This document shows, in pieces, positions 54,410 to 62,811 of a DNA stretch of 64,000 nucleotides (within the stretch, counting starts at the first letter, position 1; the number at the start of each line of letters is the position of its first letter). The DNA is from Elioraea tepidiphila DSM 17972 (GTDB lineage Bacteria > Pseudomonadota > Alphaproteobacteria > Acetobacterales > Acetobacteraceae): contig NZ_KB899930.1 of NCBI RefSeq assembly GCF_000378465.1, positions 24,557 through 88,556 on the forward strand, written 5' to 3'. The translations under genes were made by a program, and so were the position numbers. The notes below the pieces were generated by a model that had not been told where the DNA came from, made no database searches, and worked only from the letters and a program-made list of their open reading frames with translations.

Positions 54410-57313
54410 ATGCCTGCTGCCCTGCGACCGGGGCTTGAGCGGCGCCTGAAGGCCGCGCTGAAGGGTGAGGTGCGCGCGGACGCGGCGACGCGCGGCCGCT
54501 TTGCCACCGACGCTTCGCACTACCAGGTGATGCCGGCCGCTGTGGCGTTTCCGCGCGACGCCGCGGATGTGGCCGCCGCGATCGCGATCGCGCGCGAGGA
54601 GGGTGTCGCCATCACCCCGCGCGGCGGCGGCACGTCGCAGAACGGCCAGACCATCAACACCGGGCTGGTGCTCGACTGCTCGCGGCATCTGAACCGTATC
54701 CTCGAGATCGACCCTGCCAACCGCCGTGCCGTGGTGCAGCCGGGGCTGGTGCTCGACGAGCTGAACCGCGCGCTCGCGCCCCATCGGCTCTGGTATCCGG
54801 TGGATGTCTCGACCGCCTCGCGCGCGACCCTTGGCGGCATGGCGGGCAACAACTCCTGCGGCGCGCGATCGCTCCGCTTCGGCACCATGCGCGACAACGT
54901 GCGCGCGATCGAGGCCATCCTGCCCGACGGCACGGCCGCGCGCTTCGACGACCGCGCCGCCTTGCGCAACGACTCGCCGATCGCCCCGCTGGTCTCGGAC
55001 CTGCGCGCGATCGCCGCGCGCGAGGCGGACGAGATCGAGGCGCGATTCCCGAAAGTGCAGCGCCGCGTTGGCGGCTACAATCTCGATGCGCTGGTGCCCG
55101 CGCGCGATCCGCCGAACCTCGCGCATCTGCTGGTCGGCTCCGAGGGTACGCTCGGCTTCTCGACCGCGATCGAACTCGCACTCTCGCCCGTACTGCCGCG
55201 GCACAGGACGCTCGGCGCCTGCCACTTCGGCAGCTTCCACGCGGCGATGGAGTCCGCCCAGCACATCGTCAGGCTCGCCCCCGTCGGTGTGGAACTGGTC
55301 GATCGCACCATGATCGAGCTTGCGCGCGACATCGCGATGTTCCGGCCCACGCTCGACGCCTTCATGCGCGGCGAGCCCGAGGCGCTGCTGCTGGTGGAGT
55401 TTGCCGAGGACGACGCGGCGACCAACCGGGGCCGGCTGAAGGACCTCGCGGCGCTCATGGGCGATCTCGGCTTCGGCTGGGAGCGCGCCGGCGCGCGCTT
55501 CGGCGGCGTGGTGGAGGTGACCGATCCGGCGCTGCAAGGCGCGATCAACCAGCTCCGCACCGCGGGCCTCAACATCATGATGAGCATGAAGGAGGAGGGG
55601 AAGCCCATCTCCTTCGTCGAGGACTGCGCGGTGCCGCTGGAACACCTTGCCGACTACACCGCGCGGCTGACCGAGGTGTTCGCGCGTCACGGCACGCGCG
55701 GCACCTGGTACGCCCATGCGGGTTCGGGCTGTTTGCATGTGCGGCCCGTCCTGAACCTGAAGCTGGAGCAGGATGCCCGCACGATGCGCGCGATCGCCGA
55801 GGAGGCCTTCGCGATGGTGCGCGCGTACAAGGGCAGCCACTCGGGCGAGCACGGCGACGGCATCGTGCGCAGCGAGTTCCACGCATTCATGTTCGGCGAG
55901 CGGATTGTGCGCGCCTTCGAGGCGGTGAAGGACCGCGTCGATCCGCGCGGACTCTTCAACCCGAATCGCATCGTGCGTCCGCCGCGCATGGATGACCGGA
56001 CGCTGTTCCGCTACCACCCGGATTACGCGACATCCACGCATCGCCCGGCGCTCGACTGGTCGGACTTTCCGCGCGCGAGCCCTGCCGCCTCGTTCCAGGC
56101 CGCGGTCGAGATGTGCAACAACAACGGCGCCTGCCGTGCGCTCGCGGGCGAGGTGATGTGCCCCTCCTACCGCGCCACGCGCGAGGAGCGCGACGTCACG
56201 CGCGGGCGCGCCAACACGCTCAGGCTGGCGCTTTCGGGTCAGCTCGACGGCGGTATCACCTCCGACGCCGTGGCCGAGGCGCTGTCGCTTTGCGTCTCCT
56301 GCAAGGCGTGCCGGCGCGAATGCCCGACGGGCGTGGACATGGCGCGCATGAAGATCGAGGTGCTGGCGGCGCGCAACGCCGCGCGGGGGCTGTCGATCCG
56401 CGACCGTCTGGTGGCGTTCCTGCCGCGCTACGCCCGCCACGCCGCACGGCTTCGCCTGCTCACGAACGCGCGCAACGCGATCCCGACGTTCGCACGACTG
56501 TCGCAGTTCCTCACCGGGTTCTCCGCCGCGCGTCCGCTGCCGCGCTGGTCGCGCGCGCCCTGGCGCGACGACGAGGCCTCGATGCCGGAACCCGACGCGA
56601 TCCTGTTCGCCGACACCTTCAATCGCTGGTTCGAGCCCGAGAACCTGCGCGACGCGGCGCGCGTGTTGCGCGCGGCCGAGTTTCGCGTTGCCGCCGCCAA
56701 TGGGCCCGGGCGACCGCTCTGCTGCGGCCGCACGTTCCTCGCCGCCGGGCTTGTCGATCGCGCGCGCGAGGAGGCGCGCCGCACACTCGCCGTGCTCGCG
56801 CCGCATGCGCGCGCCGGCCGGCCGATCATCGGCCTGGAACCCTCGTGCCTGCTGACGCTGCGCGACGAGTGGTTGTCGCTCGGCCTGGGTGAGCACGCGC
56901 GCGTGGTCGCCGATCACGCGCTGCTGTTCGAGGAGTTCGTCGACCGCAACGCCGCGCGCTTTGCCGCCGTGCTGAAGCCGCTCGCGGGACGGCGCGCGAT
57001 CGTGCATGGCCACTGCCACAGCAAGGCGTTCGGGGCCTTCCCGGCGGTGATCCGCGCGTTGAAGACGATCCCGGACCTGCCCGTGACGCCGATCGAGTCG
57101 TCGTGCTGCGGCATGGCCGGCGCTTTCGGCTATCAGGCGGAGACACAGCCCGTCTCGCGGGCGATGGCGGAGCTGTCGCTGCTGCCGGCGGTGCGTGCGG
57201 CCGATCCACACACGCTGATCGTCGCCAATGGAACCTCGTGCCGGCACCAGATCGCCGATCTCGCCCCGCGCGAGGCGCTCAATCCCGCGCGCGTGCTCGC
57301 GATGGCGCTGTAG
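54410..57313 (+). CDS. Fused FAD-linked oxidase and Fe-S protein (glycolate/D-lactate dehydrogenase type)
   Basis: A 967-residue fusion. The N-terminal half is a GlcD-like FAD domain (VAFPRDAADVAAAIAIARE, GITPRGGGTSQNGQT-like loop, LGGMAGNNSCGARSLRFG), with the flavoprotein C-domain up to about residue 540. The C-terminal half is GlcF/GlpC-like: cysteine clusters near 570-585 and at about 625-640 (LCVSCKACRRECP), then two CCG domains (LCCGRTFLAAG and SSCCGMAGAFG). It oxidises a 2-hydroxyacid, glycolate or D-lactate, and passes electrons to the quinone pool. The adjacent glyoxylate aminotransferase favours glycolate. Confidence 0.92.
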   Translation: MPAALRPGLERRLKAALKGEVRADAATRGRFATDASHYQVMPAAVAFPRDAADVAAAIAIAREEGVAITPRGGGTSQNGQTINTGLVLDCSRHLNRILEIDPANRRAVVQPGLVLDELNRALAPHRLWYPVDVSTASRATLGGMAGNNSCGARSLRFGTMRDNVRAIEAILPDGTAARFDDRAALRNDSPIAPLVSDLRAIAAREADEIEARFPKVQRRVGGYNLDALVPARDPPNLAHLLVGSEGTLGFSTAIELALSPVLPRHRTLGACHFGSFHAAMESAQHIVRLAPVGVELVDRTMIELARDIAMFRPTLDAFMRGEPEALLLVEFAEDDAATNRGRLKDLAALMGDLGFGWERAGARFGGVVEVTDPALQGAINQLRTAGLNIMMSMKEEGKPISFVEDCAVPLEHLADYTARLTEVFARHGTRGTWYAHAGSGCLHVRPVLNLKLEQDARTMRAIAEEAFAMVRAYKGSHSGEHGDGIVRSEFHAFMFGERIVRAFEAVKDRVDPRGLFNPNRIVRPPRMDDRTLFRYHPDYATSTHRPALDWSDFPRASPAASFQAAVEMCNNNGACRALAGEVMCPSYRATREERDVTRGRANTLRLALSGQLDGGITSDAVAEALSLCVSCKACRRECPTGVDMARMKIEVLAARNAARGLSIRDRLVAFLPRYARHAARLRLLTNARNAIPTFARLSQFLTGFSAARPLPRWSRAPWRDDEASMPEPDAILFADTFNRWFEPENLRDAARVLRAAEFRVAAANGPGRPLCCGRTFLAAGLVDRAREEARRTLAVLAPHARAGRPIIGLEPSCLLTLRDEWLSLGLGEHARVVADHALLFEEFVDRNAARFAAVLKPLAGRRAIVHGHCHSKAFGAFPAVIRALKTIPDLPVTPIESSCCGMAGAFGYQAETQPVSRAMAELSLLPAVRAADPHTLIVANGTSCRHQIADLAPREALNPARVLAMAL

Positions 57314-57460
57314 CGTGCGGCAGCGCAGCACGTTTCGGGGCTTGTGACGCCCGAGCCCGTGGGCAAGATGCACGTTGAGCGGGCGGCCGAGCCGGCACCC
57401 GCAGGGACGGAAACCGGATCGCGCGACGCTCTCTGACGCGCGGGCCTCAGCCGAGGATCG

Positions 57461-58717
57461 ATGATCGCGTCACTGCTGCCGGTCGGCTCGCTGCTCTCGG
57501 GTGTGGGGCTCCTGCTGGTCGGGCACGGGCTGCTCACCATGGCCTTGCCGCTGCGCGGGGAAGCGGAGGGGTTCGACCCCGTCGCGATCGGCGCGCTCGG
57601 AGCCGCCTACTACGGCGGGTTCGTGGCCGGCTGCCTGCACGGGCCGCGCGTGATCCGCCGCGCGGGTCACATCCGCGCCGTCGCTGCCGTGGTGTGCGGC
57701 GTGTCGGCGGCGGCGGCGGCCTATCCCCTGGCCGTCACCGTGCCCGCCTGGATCGTGCTCCGCTTCGCCTTCGGCTACGGGCTCGCGGTGTTCTACCTGA
57801 TCGTCGAGTCCTGGTTGAACGACCGCGCGACCAACACCACGCGCGGCATGATCATGTCGGCCTACATCATGGTGAACCATGTCGCGCTGACCGGCGGGCA
57901 GTTGCTGCTGTTCGCCTGGCCGGTCGAGGGCTTCCACCTGTTCGTGCTGGGCAGCGTGCTGATCTCGATCTCGGCGATCCCGGTCGTGCTGACCCGGCAG
58001 GCCCAGCCGGCGCCGGTGACCGAGGTGCGCTTCCGGCCGGGGCGATTGTGGCGCGCGTCGCCGGTGGGGCTGGTCGGCAGCCTGATGATCGGCGTCGGCA
58101 ATGGCGCCTTCTGGAGCCTCGGCCCGGTCTCCGCCACCGATTTCGGGTTGACCCACCGGGAAGCGGCGATCTTCATGAGTGTCGCCGTGATGTCCGGTGC
58201 GCTCGTCCAGATGCCGATCGGGCGGGTGTCGGACCGGCTCGACCGGCGCCATGTGCTGGCCGTGCTGCTCGCCGCGGCGACCGGCACGGGGCTCTCCGTG
58301 TTCCTGCTCGCGCCGTCCGGGATCGCGCTGATGCTGCTCGGCGCGGCCTTCGGCGCCTCGGCATTGCCCGGCTACTCGCTGGTTGCCGCGCACGCCTATG
58401 ACCACGCCGATCCGTCGGACTATGTCGGTACCGCATCGAGCCTGCTGCTCGTCAACGGGCTCGGCTCGATCGTCGGTCCGATCGCGGCGGCGTTCCTGCT
58501 GCGCGCTTCACCGGGCGGCGGGCTCTACCTCTTCACCGCGGCGACGCATGGGGTCCTGCTGGGCTTCGTGCTGTGGCGGGTGACGCGCCGTGCCGCGCCC
58601 CCCGAGCAGGCGCGCGAGAGCTTCGATCTCGCCGCGACCGCGCCCGCCGCGGTCGGCGGCGTGATCGCGCCGGAGCCGGCCGCCGAGGCGGATCAGAAGT
58701 CGCCCGCGGCGACGTAG
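57461..58717 (+). CDS. MFS transporter (YcaD-like)
   Basis: A 418-residue 12-helix major facilitator. It begins ASLLPVGSLLSGVGLLLVGHGLL, has YLIVESWLNDRATNTTRG after helix 4, and has the repeat QMPIGRVSDRLDRRHVL in the second half. The W-L-N-D motif suggests the YcaD subgroup; substrate not known. Its 3' end overlaps the last 25 bases of the convergent protoglobin gene. No obvious promoter in the 147-base gap upstream. Confidence 0.9.
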   Translation: MIASLLPVGSLLSGVGLLLVGHGLLTMALPLRGEAEGFDPVAIGALGAAYYGGFVAGCLHGPRVIRRAGHIRAVAAVVCGVSAAAAAYPLAVTVPAWIVLRFAFGYGLAVFYLIVESWLNDRATNTTRGMIMSAYIMVNHVALTGGQLLLFAWPVEGFHLFVLGSVLISISAIPVVLTRQAQPAPVTEVRFRPGRLWRASPVGLVGSLMIGVGNGAFWSLGPVSATDFGLTHREAAIFMSVAVMSGALVQMPIGRVSDRLDRRHVLAVLLAAATGTGLSVFLLAPSGIALMLLGAAFGASALPGYSLVAAHAYDHADPSDYVGTASSLLLVNGLGSIVGPIAAAFLLRASPGGGLYLFTAATHGVLLGFVLWRVTRRAAPPEQARESFDLAATAPAAVGGVIAPEPAAEADQKSPAAT

Positions 58718-59292
58718 GGCCTCGCCCACAGGATCGCCTGCAGCAGCACCGCCTTGGTCCAGGCCGCGTGCATCGCGTCCACTTCGGCCGGCGTGGCCCC
58801 CGTCTCGGCGAGGAACGGGCGCATGGTGAGCGAGATCGGCATCACCAGGGCCAGCAGATGGCGCAGCGGGATGTGCGGCGCGGCGTTCACGCCGTCGGTG
58901 CGGTTCTTGCCGCTGCGGTGATGCCGGCGGCCGATCTCGTCCTGCCAGGCGAGCCAGGCGGCGTCGTGCGGCGCGGTGCAGGTGTCGAGAATCCACTGCC
59001 CGAAGCGCGCGCGCACGGCGGCGAGATAGGCGCCGATCGGCTCGCCCGTGCCGTGCTCGCGGAACGCGGCGAGCAGATGCGGCTGCGAGGCGACGAAGCC
59101 GTACCAGACATCCAGGATCGCCTCGATCCGGTCGGCGACGATCGCGCCCGCGCGCTTCAGCGCCGCGACATCCTCCGGGCCGAACAACAGGCTCGCCTCC
59201 AGTTCGGCGAGTTCGGCCGGGGTGAGCGGCGAGGGCGCAAGCGCGGGATCGCCGTAGCGGTAGCCGGGGATGGCGGTCGCGGGAGCGGTCAT
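58693..59292 (-). CDS. Protoglobin
   Basis: A 199-residue haem protein of the protoglobin family. IPGYRYGDPALAPSPLT, the B-helix ILDVWYGFVASQPHLL (Y64, distal Tyr), RARFGQWILDTC, EIGRRHHRSGKNRTDG (H124/H125, one the expected proximal ligand) and HIPLRHLLALV match the family throughout. It binds O2, NO or CO; a free-standing form without a signalling domain. It is divergent from a MarR regulator, and a palindrome lies in the 72-base gap. Confidence 0.93.
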   Translation of the reverse strand: MTAPATAIPGYRYGDPALAPSPLTPAELAELEASLLFGPEDVAALKRAGAIVADRIEAILDVWYGFVASQPHLLAAFREHGTGEPIGAYLAAVRARFGQWILDTCTAPHDAAWLAWQDEIGRRHHRSGKNRTDGVNAAPHIPLRHLLALVMPISLTMRPFLAETGATPAEVDAMHAAWTKAVLLQAILWARPYVAAGDF

Positions 59293-59330
59293 GGGGTCCT
59301 CCTTGCCAGGACGTTGCGCCAGCGGATAGC

Positions 59331-59341
59331 ATCGAGTCGAT
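59331..59341. promoter_or_regulatory. Palindrome in the protoglobin/MarR gap (operator candidate 1)
   Basis: ATCGA-G-TCGAT, perfect, inside the longer element AGCATCGAGTCGATATCGCT. It shares the AGC...GCT outer arms with the second palindrome, whose centre is 43 bases away, about four helical turns. Confidence 0.45.
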
Positions 59342-59364
59342 ATCGCTTCCCGCGGAGCCGGTCA

Positions 59365-59961
59365 ATGGGTAATAGCGACTCGCTATCGGATCGTGAGGAG
59401 AACGCCAGCCGCCATGCCGCGCGGCTGATCAACCGGCTCGACCGGCTTGCGCGCGCGGCCGACCATCGCGGCGGGCTCAACCCGGCCCAGCGCGACGCGC
59501 TGCGCTATCTCGGCCTCGCCAACCGCTTCTCGCGCAGCCCCGCGGCCCTCGCCGACTATCTCGGCGCGACGCGGGGCACGGTGTCGCAGAGCCTGATCGC
59601 GCTCGAAGCCAAGGGCTACGTGACGCGCGAACCCCATCCGTGCGACCGGCGCGCGGTCACGCTCGGGCTCACGGCCGCCGGGCGCGCCGCGCTGAAGGAG
59701 GACGGCGGCGTCGCGCTGCTCGCCGAGGCGGTTGCGGCGGGCGCCGGTGCGGAGGCGCCGACGCTCGCACGCCTGCTCGACGCCACCCTCGCCGCGGCGA
59801 TCGCGCGGAACGGCGGGCGCGCCTTCGGCGTCTGCCGCACCTGCCGCCATTTCCGCGCCGAGGCCCATGCCGGCACGGCGCGGCCGCATCACTGCGCGCT
59901 GCTCGACGTGCCGCTGGGCGAGGCCGATGCCGGCGCGATCTGCGTCGAGCACGCGGCCTGA
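59365..59961 (+). CDS. MarR-family regulator with a four-cysteine tail
   Basis: A 198-residue winged-helix regulator. The DNA-binding helices lie around residues 57-84 (ALADYLGATRGTVSQSL), and the wing has D94-R95-R96. After the dimer helix it carries an unusual C-terminal extension with four Cys, C157-x2-C160-x16-C177-x15-C193, plus H175/H176, which could bind zinc or an Fe-S cluster. Divergent from protoglobin; one palindrome lies in the gap and one in its own first codons. It probably controls both genes in response to redox, NO or oxygen; this is inference. The ATG is followed immediately by operator sequence. Confidence 0.88.
   Translation: MGNSDSLSDREENASRHAARLINRLDRLARAADHRGGLNPAQRDALRYLGLANRFSRSPAALADYLGATRGTVSQSLIALEAKGYVTREPHPCDRRAVTLGLTAAGRAALKEDGGVALLAEAVAAGAGAEAPTLARLLDATLAAAIARNGGRAFGVCRTCRHFRAEAHAGTARPHHCALLDVPLGEADAGAICVEHAA
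59372..59386. promoter_or_regulatory. 15-bp perfect palindrome in the first codons of the MarR gene (operator candidate 2)
   Basis: ATAGCGA-C-TCGCTAT. MarR proteins bind such elements, and this one lies seven bases into the coding sequence, where binding would block transcription of the gene. Confidence 0.5.
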
Positions 59962-59965
59962 CGGT

Positions 59966-60823
59966 TCACACCGGCGGCGGCTCCTCCTCCGCCCCCAGCA
60001 GTTCGCCGCCGTAGAACGCGCGGATCGCCTCGGCGCCCTCCTCGGCGGTCTCGACGAAGCGGATCAGGTCGAGATCGGCGTGGTCGATCAGGCCTTCCTC
60101 GGCCAGCACCTCGAAGCGCACCACCCGGTCCCAGAACGCGCGATGGAACAGCAGGATCGGCAGGCGGCGGATCTTGCGGGTCTGCACCAGCGTCAGCGTC
60201 TCGAAGAGTTCGTCCATCGTGCCGAACCCGCCAGGGAAAACGGCCAGCGCCTTGGCGCGCATCAGGAACTGCATCTTGCGGATGCCGAAATAATGGAACT
60301 GGAACGAGAGTTCGGGCGTGATCCAGCGGTTCGGGACCTGCTCGCGCGGCAGCACGATCGAGAGCCCGATGGTCTTGCCCCCGGCCTCGGTCGCGCCGCG
60401 GTTGCCCGCCTCCATGATGCCCGGGCCGCCGCCGGTGACCACCACCAGCTCGCACCGCCCCGCGCCCTGTCCCGCCTCGGTGATCAGCCGGGCGAAGCGC
60501 CGCGCCTCCTCGTACCAGACGAGCTGGCGCTCGGCCCGCGCGGCATCGCCGCCGTCGCGCGCGATCGCCGCCACCGCCTCCGGTCCGGCGATCCGGGCGG
60601 AGCCGAACACCACCACGGTCGAGCCGATCCCGGCCTCGTCCTGCAGCCGGTCGGGCTTCATCAGTTCGAGCATCAGCCGCACCCCGCGCATCTCCGGGCG
60701 CAGCAGGAACTCGGGATCGTTGAAGGCGAGCCGGAAGGAGGGGTGCGGGGCCGCTTCCTCGACCGGCCGCGCCTGACGCACCGCCTCGTCGGCGCGCGGA
60801 TAGGTGTCGGGGCGGCGGCTCAT
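59966..60823 (-). CDS. LOG family protein (TIGR00730-like)
   Basis: A 285-residue Rossmann-fold protein related to cytokinin-riboside-monophosphate phosphoribohydrolases. Motifs GGGPGIMEAGNRGA (phosphate/ribose loop) and PGGFGTMDE (catalytic) are intact. It has a longer N-terminal part than plant-type LOG, with FNDPEFLLRPEMRG. In bacteria such enzymes hydrolyse nucleoside monophosphates; the true role here is unknown. Start ATG overlaps the stop of the hydratase gene. Confidence 0.92.
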   Translation of the reverse strand: MSRRPDTYPRADEAVRQARPVEEAAPHPSFRLAFNDPEFLLRPEMRGVRLMLELMKPDRLQDEAGIGSTVVVFGSARIAGPEAVAAIARDGGDAARAERQLVWYEEARRFARLITEAGQGAGRCELVVVTGGGPGIMEAGNRGATEAGGKTIGLSIVLPREQVPNRWITPELSFQFHYFGIRKMQFLMRAKALAVFPGGFGTMDELFETLTLVQTRKIRRLPILLFHRAFWDRVVRFEVLAEEGLIDHADLDLIRFVETAEEGAEAIRAFYGGELLGAEEEPPPV

Positions 60824-61623
60824 GTGAAGCGCGCCGTGACGGTGCCGAGACCGTCGAAGCTGACCTCGATCTCGGCGGGTCCGGAGAGCCAGGCGGGCGG
60901 GGTGACCGAGCCGCACAGGATCACCTGCCCGGCCCGCAGCCCGCCGAAGGCGGCCGCGGCCGGCGAGGCGGCGAGCCAGCGCAGCACCGCGAGCGGATGG
61001 CCGAGCAGATCGCCGCCCTGGCCTTCGCCGAACAGCCTGCCGTTCACCGTCATCCGCCCGCGCGCGGCGACGAGGTCGCGCCCGGCCAGCCGGCCGGCCG
61101 GCCAGCCCTCGGCATCCGCGCCCAGCACGGACGCGCCGTGGAAGAACCGGTCGGCGATCAGCATCGGCGTGCCGATCCCGACCCCGCCCTGGTAGCGGTT
61201 CTCGACGATCTCGATCGCCGGCAGCACCGCCGCGACCGCCTCGGCCAGCGCCTCCTGGCGGTGTTCGCCGGGCGGGATGTCGCGGCCGAGCCGGAAGGCG
61301 ATCTCGCACTCCACGCCGGGGGTCAGCCAGGCGCGGAACGGCGAGACCGCGCCGGAGGGAAGGAGGCCCGAGCGCATCATGAACCCGGCCGCCGGGGTGC
61401 GGATGCCGAGATGCAGCTGCATGGTCGCCGCGGTCGCGCCGATCTTGAACCCCGCCGGCGGGCAGGCGCCGAGCCGGCGCGCGAGTGCCGCCTGCACCGC
61501 GTAGCCCTCGGCCGGATCGGCAGGCGCGATCGCGGGGTCGAGCGGCACGAGGGGGCGGCGTGCGGCCAGGGCGTCGGCGATGGCCTCGGCGGCGCGTTCG
61601 GGCCGCCCGGCGTGGTCGGTCAT
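60820..61623 (-). CDS. 2-keto-4-pentenoate hydratase/fumarylacetoacetase family protein
   Basis: A 267-residue enzyme of the MhpD/DmpE-like family. Core features: FKIGATAATMQLHLGI, the metal-ligand region GVECEIAFRLG and VLPAIEIVENRY, and AGQVILCGSVTPP. The aromatic catabolic genes usually found with it are absent, so the natural substrate is uncertain; it may act on other 2-oxo acids. Its start overlaps the rlmB stop by four bases. Confidence 0.88.
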   Translation of the reverse strand: MTDHAGRPERAAEAIADALAARRPLVPLDPAIAPADPAEGYAVQAALARRLGACPPAGFKIGATAATMQLHLGIRTPAAGFMMRSGLLPSGAVSPFRAWLTPGVECEIAFRLGRDIPPGEHRQEALAEAVAAVLPAIEIVENRYQGGVGIGTPMLIADRFFHGASVLGADAEGWPAGRLAGRDLVAARGRMTVNGRLFGEGQGGDLLGHPLAVLRWLAASPAAAAFGGLRAGQVILCGSVTPPAWLSGPAEIEVSFDGLGTVTARFT

Positions 61624-62387
61624 GCACTCTCCTGTTCAAGCCGGTCGTGCTGCACCGCGTAGAGCGCGACCGCTGCCGCGACCGAGACGTTCAGGCTCTC
61701 CACCGCGCCGCGCTGCGGCAGGCGCACCGTCAGGTCGCACGCCTCGCGCGTCAGCCGCCGCATCCCCTCGTCCTCCGCGCCCAGCACCAGCGCGAGCCGG
61801 CGATCGCCGAGCCCGGCTTCGGCGAGCGTGGTCGGCGCCTCCGCATCGAGCCCGACGATCCAGAGCCCGGCCTGCTTCAGCGCCTCCAGGGTGCGCGCGA
61901 GGTTCACGGCGCGGAGCAGAGGCACGCGTTCGAGCGCGCCGGCGGCCGCGCGCGCCATCGCCCCACCTTCCAGCGGCGCATGGCGGTCCTGCACGATCAC
62001 CGCGGCCGCCCCGAACGCGGCCGCCGAGCGCAGGATCGCGCCGACATTGCGCGGATCGGTGACCTGGTCCAGCACCAGCACCGGCCCCGGCGAGGCGACG
62101 AGCGCCTCGGCGAGCGGCGGCGCGGAGAGGGGATCGACCAGCGCGGCGAGCCCCTGATGCACGGCGCCCGGCGGCAGCAGGGCGGCGATCGCGGCGGCCT
62201 CGGCGCGTTCGGGGCTGGCATCGGCCGGCAGGCTCGCGGCGGCCTCGCGGGTCGCGAGCACGCGTCGGACCTTGCGCGCAGGATTGCCGAGTGCCGCGCG
62301 CACGGCATGTGCGCCGTAGATCCAGTACGGACCGTGCGGATCGCGGCCGCGAATTCGGGTCTCGCGACGGCGCGGAGGGGTGCCCAT
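61620..62387 (-). CDS. rlmB: 23S rRNA (guanosine-2'-O-)-methyltransferase RlmB
   Basis: A 255-residue SpoU/TrmH-type methyltransferase. N-terminal substrate-binding YGAHAVRAALGNPARKVRRV; SPOUT motif 1 LDQVTDPRNVGAILRSAAAFG; motif 2 LVLGAEDEGMRRLTRE; motif 3 LPQRGAVESLNVSVAAAVAL. This pattern and length fit RlmB (G2251) better than TrmH. It leads the minus-strand series rlmB, hydratase, LOG. Divergent from the tRNA genes. Confidence 0.92.
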   Translation of the reverse strand: MGTPPRRRETRIRGRDPHGPYWIYGAHAVRAALGNPARKVRRVLATREAAASLPADASPERAEAAAIAALLPPGAVHQGLAALVDPLSAPPLAEALVASPGPVLVLDQVTDPRNVGAILRSAAAFGAAAVIVQDRHAPLEGGAMARAAAGALERVPLLRAVNLARTLEALKQAGLWIVGLDAEAPTTLAEAGLGDRRLALVLGAEDEGMRRLTREACDLTVRLPQRGAVESLNVSVAAAVALYAVQHDRLEQESA

Positions 62388-62436
62388 AGGGCCAGCATGG
62401 CCGGGAGCGGCGGCGGACGGAAGCCCGGCCTCCTCG

Positions 62437-62465
62437 TTGACAGGCCGGGCGAAATGCCGTTAGTC
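62437..62465 (+). promoter_or_regulatory. Candidate promoter of the tRNA-tuf operon
   Basis: A perfect TTGACA (62437-62442) with a 17-base spacer; the -10 region is weak (TTAGTC) and is followed by GC-rich sequence before the tRNA. A GC-rich discriminator is typical of stringently controlled stable-RNA promoters. Confidence 0.55.
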
Positions 62466-62504
62466 CGCGCGGTCCCGCGCCGCCTGCGGGGATGTCCCGG
62501 GGCC

Positions 62505-62590
62505 GGAGGGGTGCCCGAGTGGCTAAAGGGGACGGACTGTAAATCCGTTGGCGCACGCCTACGCTGGTTCGAATCCAGCCCCCTCCACCA
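62505..62590 (+). tRNA. tRNA-Tyr (anticodon GTA)
   Basis: 86 bases with CCA encoded. Acceptor GGAGGGG pairs with CCCCTCC, the anticodon GTA is at 62539-62541 in loop CTGTAAA, a long variable arm (class II) is present, and the T-loop GGTTCGAATCC is intact. Confidence 0.97.
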
Positions 62591-62661
62591 GGGACGCTTC
62601 CGTTGCGGCGCAGAGGACCGGACACCAACCGACCGGAAAGGGAACCGCGTTCCACGGCCTT

Positions 62662-62735
62662 GCGGGTGTAGCTCAATGGTAGAGCCCCAGCCTTCCAAGC
62701 TGGTTGTGCGGGTTCGATTCCCGTCACCCGCTCCA
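62662..62735 (+). tRNA. tRNA-Gly (anticodon TCC)
   Basis: 74 bases with CCA encoded. Acceptor GCGGGTG pairs with CACCCGC; anticodon TCC is at 62694-62696; T-arm GGGTTCGATTCCC. Lies 71 bases after tRNA-Tyr, probably on one transcript with tuf, an order close to the E. coli tyr-gly-thr-tufB cluster. Confidence 0.97.
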
Positions 62736-62811
62736 CTCGGACCCCCGGGCCGACCATGTTCCCCCCCTCCGACCCCAGCAACCTGACGAACGAGAGAGAC
62801 GAGGCCGCGCG

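Noticed and set aside
54407..57373. A 988-codon minus-strand open frame opposite the FAD/Fe-S oxidase
   Set aside because: Mirrors the codon structure of the real gene; no conserved segments.
62591..62661. A further tRNA between tRNA-Tyr and tRNA-Gly
   Set aside because: The 71-base spacer has no T-loop motif or acceptor pairing.
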